This document shows positions 58,953-64,000 of a DNA stretch of 64,000 nt, piece by piece. The stretch is from NCBI GenBank assembly GCA_032622095.1, contig CP136063.1, positions 116,892,723-116,956,722 of the forward strand, in the 5' to 3' direction. The notes under the pieces are model-generated. The model searched no databases and was not told the DNA's origin. It was given only the letters and a program-made list of their open reading frames with translations. This DNA comes from Siphonodentalium dalli (taxonomy: Eukaryota > Mollusca > Scaphopoda > Gadilida > Siphonodentaliidae). Within the stretch, counting starts at the first letter, position 1. Every line of letters starts with the position of its first letter. Made by a program: the position numbers and the translations under genes.

Positions 58953-59664
58953 ATTGCGCTAACTGCTCAATGTTTTAATGTGTTACAAAACGTCTGATAA
59001 AAATAGTTCTATCGGGAATATTCACACCATTTGTTTTCAGAGAACATAGAGTAAACATAGTCCTATCGGGATATCGTAAAGGAGATTAATTAAAACCCTC
59101 AGACTGCCGAAACTGACGACATTAAATTCGCTTTTTCGTGTCCCACGGAAATGAAACTTGTCCGTCCATTGATCACGTTATTTATTTGACATAGTATTTT
59201 TTTTTCTGTTGTATTTGAACACTTGTTGCACGTGCAGGCTGCACGATCATAATAACTTCAACCGATAAGCGCCGACTGATACCCGCGCAACAGTTTGTCT
59301 CAAATAAATTGTTATCAAAACGCAGGTTTATGGCCGTGGACATAAGCCGATTAAGTGTAATGTAATTTATCCATGAACGTGACTGAAAAATTGTGATTCT
59401 ATCACCATTAGCCACGAAAATGGGACCTCTAAACAGGCAAGTTTGATTTTCGGGGGACACGAACAAGCGAATTTATTGTCGGCAGTTTCGGCAGTCTGAG
59501 GGTTAATTAATCCCGAATTAAACGGAACTACTTTACGATAGTCTGATAGGACTATGTTTACTCTATGCATGTTCTCTGAAAATATAGTGTGAATATTCCA
59601 GATAGAACTCTTTTTATCAGACGTTGTGTAACACCTTAAAACATTGAGCAGTTATAGCGCAAAC
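58953..59664. mobile_element. ~710-bp foldback element
   Basis: Inverted arms of about 200 bp: GCTAACTGCTCAATGTTTTA, AACGTCTGATAAAAA, GAACATAGAGTAAACATAGT and CTCAGACTGCCGAAACTG on the left all return inverted on the right. The interior shows no domain. Direct repeats of about 50 bp (58512-58562 and 59772-59820, ATAAAATATATTGGTT...CTCAGAATTCCGTTAA) lie outside it and may belong to an older host element. Confidence 0.7.
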
Positions 59665-60078
59665 CGAAATGTGTTGTCTTGCAAGATATCCCACCGCTTT
59701 AGCTAAATTTACCTTCCTACAATATCCATAAAGAGGATCATATATTATATACCCACGGTTTTAATTATAGAATATAAAATATATTGGTTTCGCGAATGAC
59801 CAACTCAGAATTCCGTTAAAATAACAATAACAACCAGCACCTATAACGAACCGTTTTACTGGACTTGGCCTACTGGTCGCGTAGTTCCGACTTTTAAATA
59901 AACGGAATTTCCAACTCTATAAATAAAAGCCCCACATTCGCCCTGTCCACCACGCAATATCAAAATCTCAGCAGCTGGATACACCACAGGTGGCGTAATA
60001 ATGAATCAATTCTAACCGCATTAGGAATAGCAGTTTATAAATATTCAAGACTTGGACAGGTAATGATCATGGCCATTC

Positions 60079-60243
60079 ATGGGTGATTTCAATGCACGCA
60101 CAGCTAATTTAGCAGACTATGTTCAAAATTCGTCACATGTAGCGATTGGGTATCCTATAACTCATCCAAAAACAACTTCCAGTAAGTTATTCACCACATA
60201 TACAAAATATCAAGGTGTGTCTCAAGTTGAAAAAACGTATTAA
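60079..60243 (+). pseudogene. LINE endonuclease fragment
   Basis: A plus-strand frame begins at ATG 60079 with MGDFNARTANLADYVQ, containing the GDFN-A-R motif of exonuclease/endonuclease/phosphatase domains of LINEs, and stops at 60243. It has no N-terminal half and no downstream SDH motif. The following LINE has its own GDFN motif, so this is a scrap of another, related element or of a second copy. Confidence 0.5.
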
Positions 60244-60328
60244 TCCCATTCATATTTAATAATCCGTATATATTTATCAGATACCTAAACATATCCTATT
60301 ATCATTTGATTACTCAGTGTGGTTCAAA

Positions 60329-63300
60329 ATGTTAAATTTCTTAACTTGGAATTGCACTGGACTCCTGTCTAGTAATTTGTATCTCGGCAACGCTCTGAGC
60401 AGTCTAGATATTGATATATGTGGTATTTCAGAACATTGGCTCCATCAACACAATACACACTTCGCCAGTACGGTCAATCCATACTATAGTTACCACATTG
60501 TCTGTGATTGTTCACAGCGATTACCAATGCAACGAGGACGCTTCAAAGGTGGTGTGATGCTAATGTGGAAAGCACAATACAATGAGCGAATCACCGTTCT
60601 TGAGTTAAATGATGACCGGATATGCGGTATACAATTCAAAGTAGCCACAAATCTATTCTGGTACATATTTCAGGTGTATCTCCCCTCCTCAAACTACACC
60701 ATTGACCATTATAAGGAATACTTACAGAAGATAACCGATTTACGTGATATTTATTCTGCCATAGGACAAGTACTATTCATGGGTGACTTCAATGGCAATC
60801 TAAATAAACGGAATCCTCGCGATAGAGAATTTGCAAATTGCATCAATAAATGTGATCTCATCTCTGTGAACAGTATGGGAGTTTGCAGAGGGGCACAAAC
60901 AACATTTGTCCCCGCGATCGGGGGTCCTGGAACCACTATCGATCATATACTCCTTTCAATACACAGTGTGCATAGAGTATCTTACACCGAAGTTATAGAT
61001 GATTCTGCTCTTAACATGTCGAACCATCATCCGATCTTCATGACATTAGATTGTATACAATATATGCAGGACCCCAAGCAGGAAGCTATATGTGTGCCTG
61101 TAAATTATAACTGGAACATGGTGCACACATCGCCTGATATCATCAACTCATACCAGGCGATGATGAACACCAAAGTTCCATGCAACCCGATTAACAGCGT
61201 TGAGGAGCTTGAGCAATCATATGATCATTTAGTACAAGTTATACACGAAGTGGCACAAGCTACAATTCCAACTAAGTCATTCAAACGCCATCTCAAACCA
61301 TTTTGGAACAAAGAGCTAACAGAACTGCATAAAATCATGAAAATCGAAAGACGCGAATGGATCGAGGCACATAGACCCCGTGAATGTGATAATTCTAAAT
61401 ACAAAGCATACAAAAATTCGAAGCGCATATTTCGGTGTAAGTTGAGACAATCCAACGAGAAATACCTCAGTGAAGTAGATCAACGCCTAGATAAGTTAGC
61501 GGAAATCGATATAAATAAATTCTACCGCGAATTCAACAAACGGCGTACCGGAAGTGGGGCTTCCTCCAACAACTTGTTTTGAAGTAAACGGATCAACACT
61601 GAGAGAACCATCACAGGTGATAGACGCATGGGCAAATTATATTGAAATTCTATACTCCCCACTTGAGCGCGATATGTTTGACAAACAACATTTTAAGTTC
61701 GTGAATGACCAAATTAGGGAGATACAAAATTGTGATGGTACATCTGAACTCAATGATCTGTTAACGTATAACGTTACCACTGATGAATTGCAAAGCGTCC
61801 TCAAAACTGTTAAACGAGGTAAGGCTCCAGGTATGGACCACCTCTCTTACGAACATATAATTTATGGGGGAGATGTGCTGAGTTATACCGTCGCAGACAC
61901 TGTCGAAAATGCTGGAGTTCAGTCACATCCCAGAGCAAGCAAAACGGGGAATCATGATCCCTCTCCACAAGGGAGGTAACAAAGTCAAAACAAAATTTGA
62001 TAGCTACCGTACGATAACTTTACTACCTGTCATGTATAAACTATTGGAGAAAGTGATGCTTCTCCGAATAGAAACTCTTGCACCAGATCTCATAAAGGTA
62101 CACCCTCTTCAAAACGGCTTCCAGAAAGGAGTCAGTTGCATGAATTCATCATTCGTTATTCACGAAAGCATCTCATTTACATTAGAAAACCACAGTCCTC
62201 TCTTTTCATGTTTTCTAGACACCCATAAAGCCTTCGACACGGTATGGATTAACGGACTTCTAGTAAAACTATACAATCAGGGATTTCGTGGTAAAATATG
62301 GCACTTATTTAAATCTCTCTTATCAGATATTAAGTGTAAGGTCCGCTACAATAATCACTTATCCAGGGTCATTGATATGCAACAAGGCACGCGACAGGGA
62401 GGAATTCTCTCTCCTCTATTTTATATGATCTTCATCGATGATCTATTGTACGAATTGGAAACATCTCAGTATGGAATGTGTCTGAACTCCATTAGTTGCG
62501 CTTGTCCTACCCAGGCCGACGATATGACATTATTGTCGTTGACCGGACTAGGACTACAGGCATTGTGTAATATATGCACAAAATTCTCAAACATGTGGAG
62601 GTTCATATACAACCCTGATAAGTGTAAAGTGGTCATATTTAATGAATCGGCATCCTCATTTAATCATAGGACGCGGAAACAATGGTACCTAGGTAACAAA
62701 ACAGTATTAGAGGCAGATAGTATTACACACCTAGGCATCCCTCTTCATAGAAATAGTGACATAACCGACTTCACTGATCACATCAGTCACAAAATCCGCT
62801 CAGTGTACCTCATGATGAGCAACGCGGGGATGTATGCTGGAGGCATAACCCCTCGTAGCTCTAAAACTATATATGAGTCAGTAGTATTGCCAACTAGTCT
62901 ATATGGATCAGAACTCATGTGTTCATTATCTACGGCCAATGCACTCAAACTAGAAAGGACCCATCGATTTTGTCTGAAGCAAATTCAAGGCCTCCCGGCC
63001 CGTGCCAGAACAGACGTGGTATTAGGTCTCATCGGAACAGGCACAATTATCTCTATAATTGAAAAACGCCAACTCACCTTCTTTGGCAACCTTTGCAACA
63101 CCCGCGAGGACAAATACTCGAAACATATATTCCGGTCCAGGTTAAATGACCACTTTGCACTTGGGTCGAATCTTGACGAGTCATCATTTATATACCATAT
63201 TTCTCATGTTCTAACCAAATATGACTTACAGGATTATTGTCGTGTATATGCACAAGAGGGCACGTTCCCGACAAAGGAGACATGGAAAAGTCTAGTAAAA

Positions 63301-63795
63301 GCAAATGTCAAAATCACACAGGAACGTGACTGGAGATTCAGAATGGAACATGACATACAGCTCATGCCATTTGCGGCATGTTATTCAACACTCAAAGTCT
63401 CGCCACTTTGGCATATATGTCGTTCTTTCCCGAAACTGAAGCACGAGTGTGGCACAATCGCAAATCTCATAACGCAATCTCTGATATGGGATTCGGGAAT
63501 GTGTCCATTGTGCAACACAACTTTCAATACCACAGTCGAACATGTCATACTTAACTGTACAAATAACAACCTGACCGTAATAAGGAATGACACGTGGTAT
63601 TGCATCCTTAGTTACTTCGGAATAGACTGCTTCTTTGCTGTCGATGACTTGTCTAGTGACAAACAGTTGTTGGTTTTTCTAGCATGCGTGCCCGATGCCG
63701 TCAGTCGCCACGTAGAATCTGATATTGAATTTATCACTTTCCTAATCAGAAGGGCGTTCCTATTATGGACAACATACATGGAAATGGTAGAGTAA
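60329..63795 (+). pseudogene. LINE (non-LTR retrotransposon) ORF2: endonuclease, reverse transcriptase and C-terminal zinc motif, two frameshifts
   Basis: Three consecutive frames form one protein. The first (60329-61582) is an APE-type endonuclease: FLTWNCTG, GISEHWL, MGDFNGNLN, TTIDHILL and SNHHPIF, where the last motif has Asn for the usual Asp of SDH. The frame shifts near 61580; the second piece (to 61979) has LKTVKRGKAPGMDHLSYE. It shifts again near 61905-61979. The third piece (61909-63795) holds the polymerase: FDSYRTITLLP, FLDTHKAFDTVW (motif A), QQGTRQGGILSPLFY (motif B), QADD (motif C, usually YADD) and HLGIPLH. A CPLC...EHVILNC zinc-type motif lies near the end. The domain set suits the CR1/Jockey/I-like groups. 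ORF1 was not found upstream. The frameshifts indicate a dead copy, barring sequence error. Confidence 0.85.
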
Positions 63796-64000
63796 CGACA
63801 TGTCTACATGTTCAAATGCAGTCTGGCAAAATTTCAGTCTCCAACTTAATCCGGATAGCGAATGACAAAATTGTAGCTTGTGGAATAATACTACACCAAC
63901 CGTTTTATATAGCAATAACGTCGCCAGACGACGTGACTACCCATGCGATCACGTCCATAAAACGGCTTACTGTTATGGGGACACACCTGTGTTGGGAATG
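63796..64000 (+). other. Probable LINE 3' untranslated region running to the window edge
   Basis: No poly-A or terminal repeat is visible before the window ends, so the 3' end of the element was not reached. Confidence 0.4.

Overview
The window looks like intronic and intergenic DNA from a bivalve mollusc. It is AT-rich, has no dense gene layout, and is packed with transposon families typical of molluscs: pearl-like tandem-repeat elements with a GACG microsatellite and hairpin tail, Helitron-like elements, a DIRS-type tyrosine-recombinase retroelement, a LINE, foldback elements and small DNA transposons. The organism is inferred from this repeat flora only. No rRNA, tRNA or CRISPR locus was found.

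Host gene content is sparse. Three minus-strand exons, all flanked by phase-1 splice sites, fit one split gene for an immunoglobulin-domain membrane receptor: an Ig V-like exon (45489-45806), a short stalk exon (30736-30783) and a transmembrane exon (18699-18806). Signal-peptide and most cytoplasmic exons were not found, so most of 18.7-45.8 kb may be intron. Two weak promoter/first-exon candidates lie near 21.9 kb (minus) and 32.6 kb (plus).

Layout. 1-5.3 kb: a pearl-like tail, a three-level nest (long-TIR element, Helitron inside it, TA-flanked MITE inside that) and a GC-tipped transposon with a 6-bp duplication. 5.3-12 kb: pearl-like repeats, a 2.4-kb TIR element, and a foldback element made of CTACGAG palindromes. 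12.0-18.0 kb: a 6-kb inverted-repeat element with two decayed, opposing copies of a gene whose motifs resemble FEN1/XPG-type 5' nucleases; it sits in a tandem array. 18-25 kb: the TM exon, a 365-bp satellite and a minisatellite. 25.1-30.5 kb: a second long inverted-repeat element. 31.2-32.2 kb: a hAT-like element with a perfect 8-bp duplication. 35.5-38.3 kb: a degenerate repeat and a 1.15-kb direct duplication. 39.2-44.2 kb: an internally deleted DIRS element that keeps its inverted ends and internal complementary region, with a TTAA-flanked MITE in one end. 46.9-58.4 kb: palindromes, pearl-like arrays and abutting Helitrons. 60.1-64 kb: an endonuclease scrap and a frameshifted but nearly full-length LINE.

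The strongest leads are the palindromic FEN-like nuclease element, the DIRS element with a built-in empty site for its MITE, the nested insertion at 1.4-3.7 kb, and a CAARATGGCNGCC motif spaced at about 365 bp in several unrelated repeat families. All coordinates and motifs were read by eye; family names rest on motif recognition, not searches.
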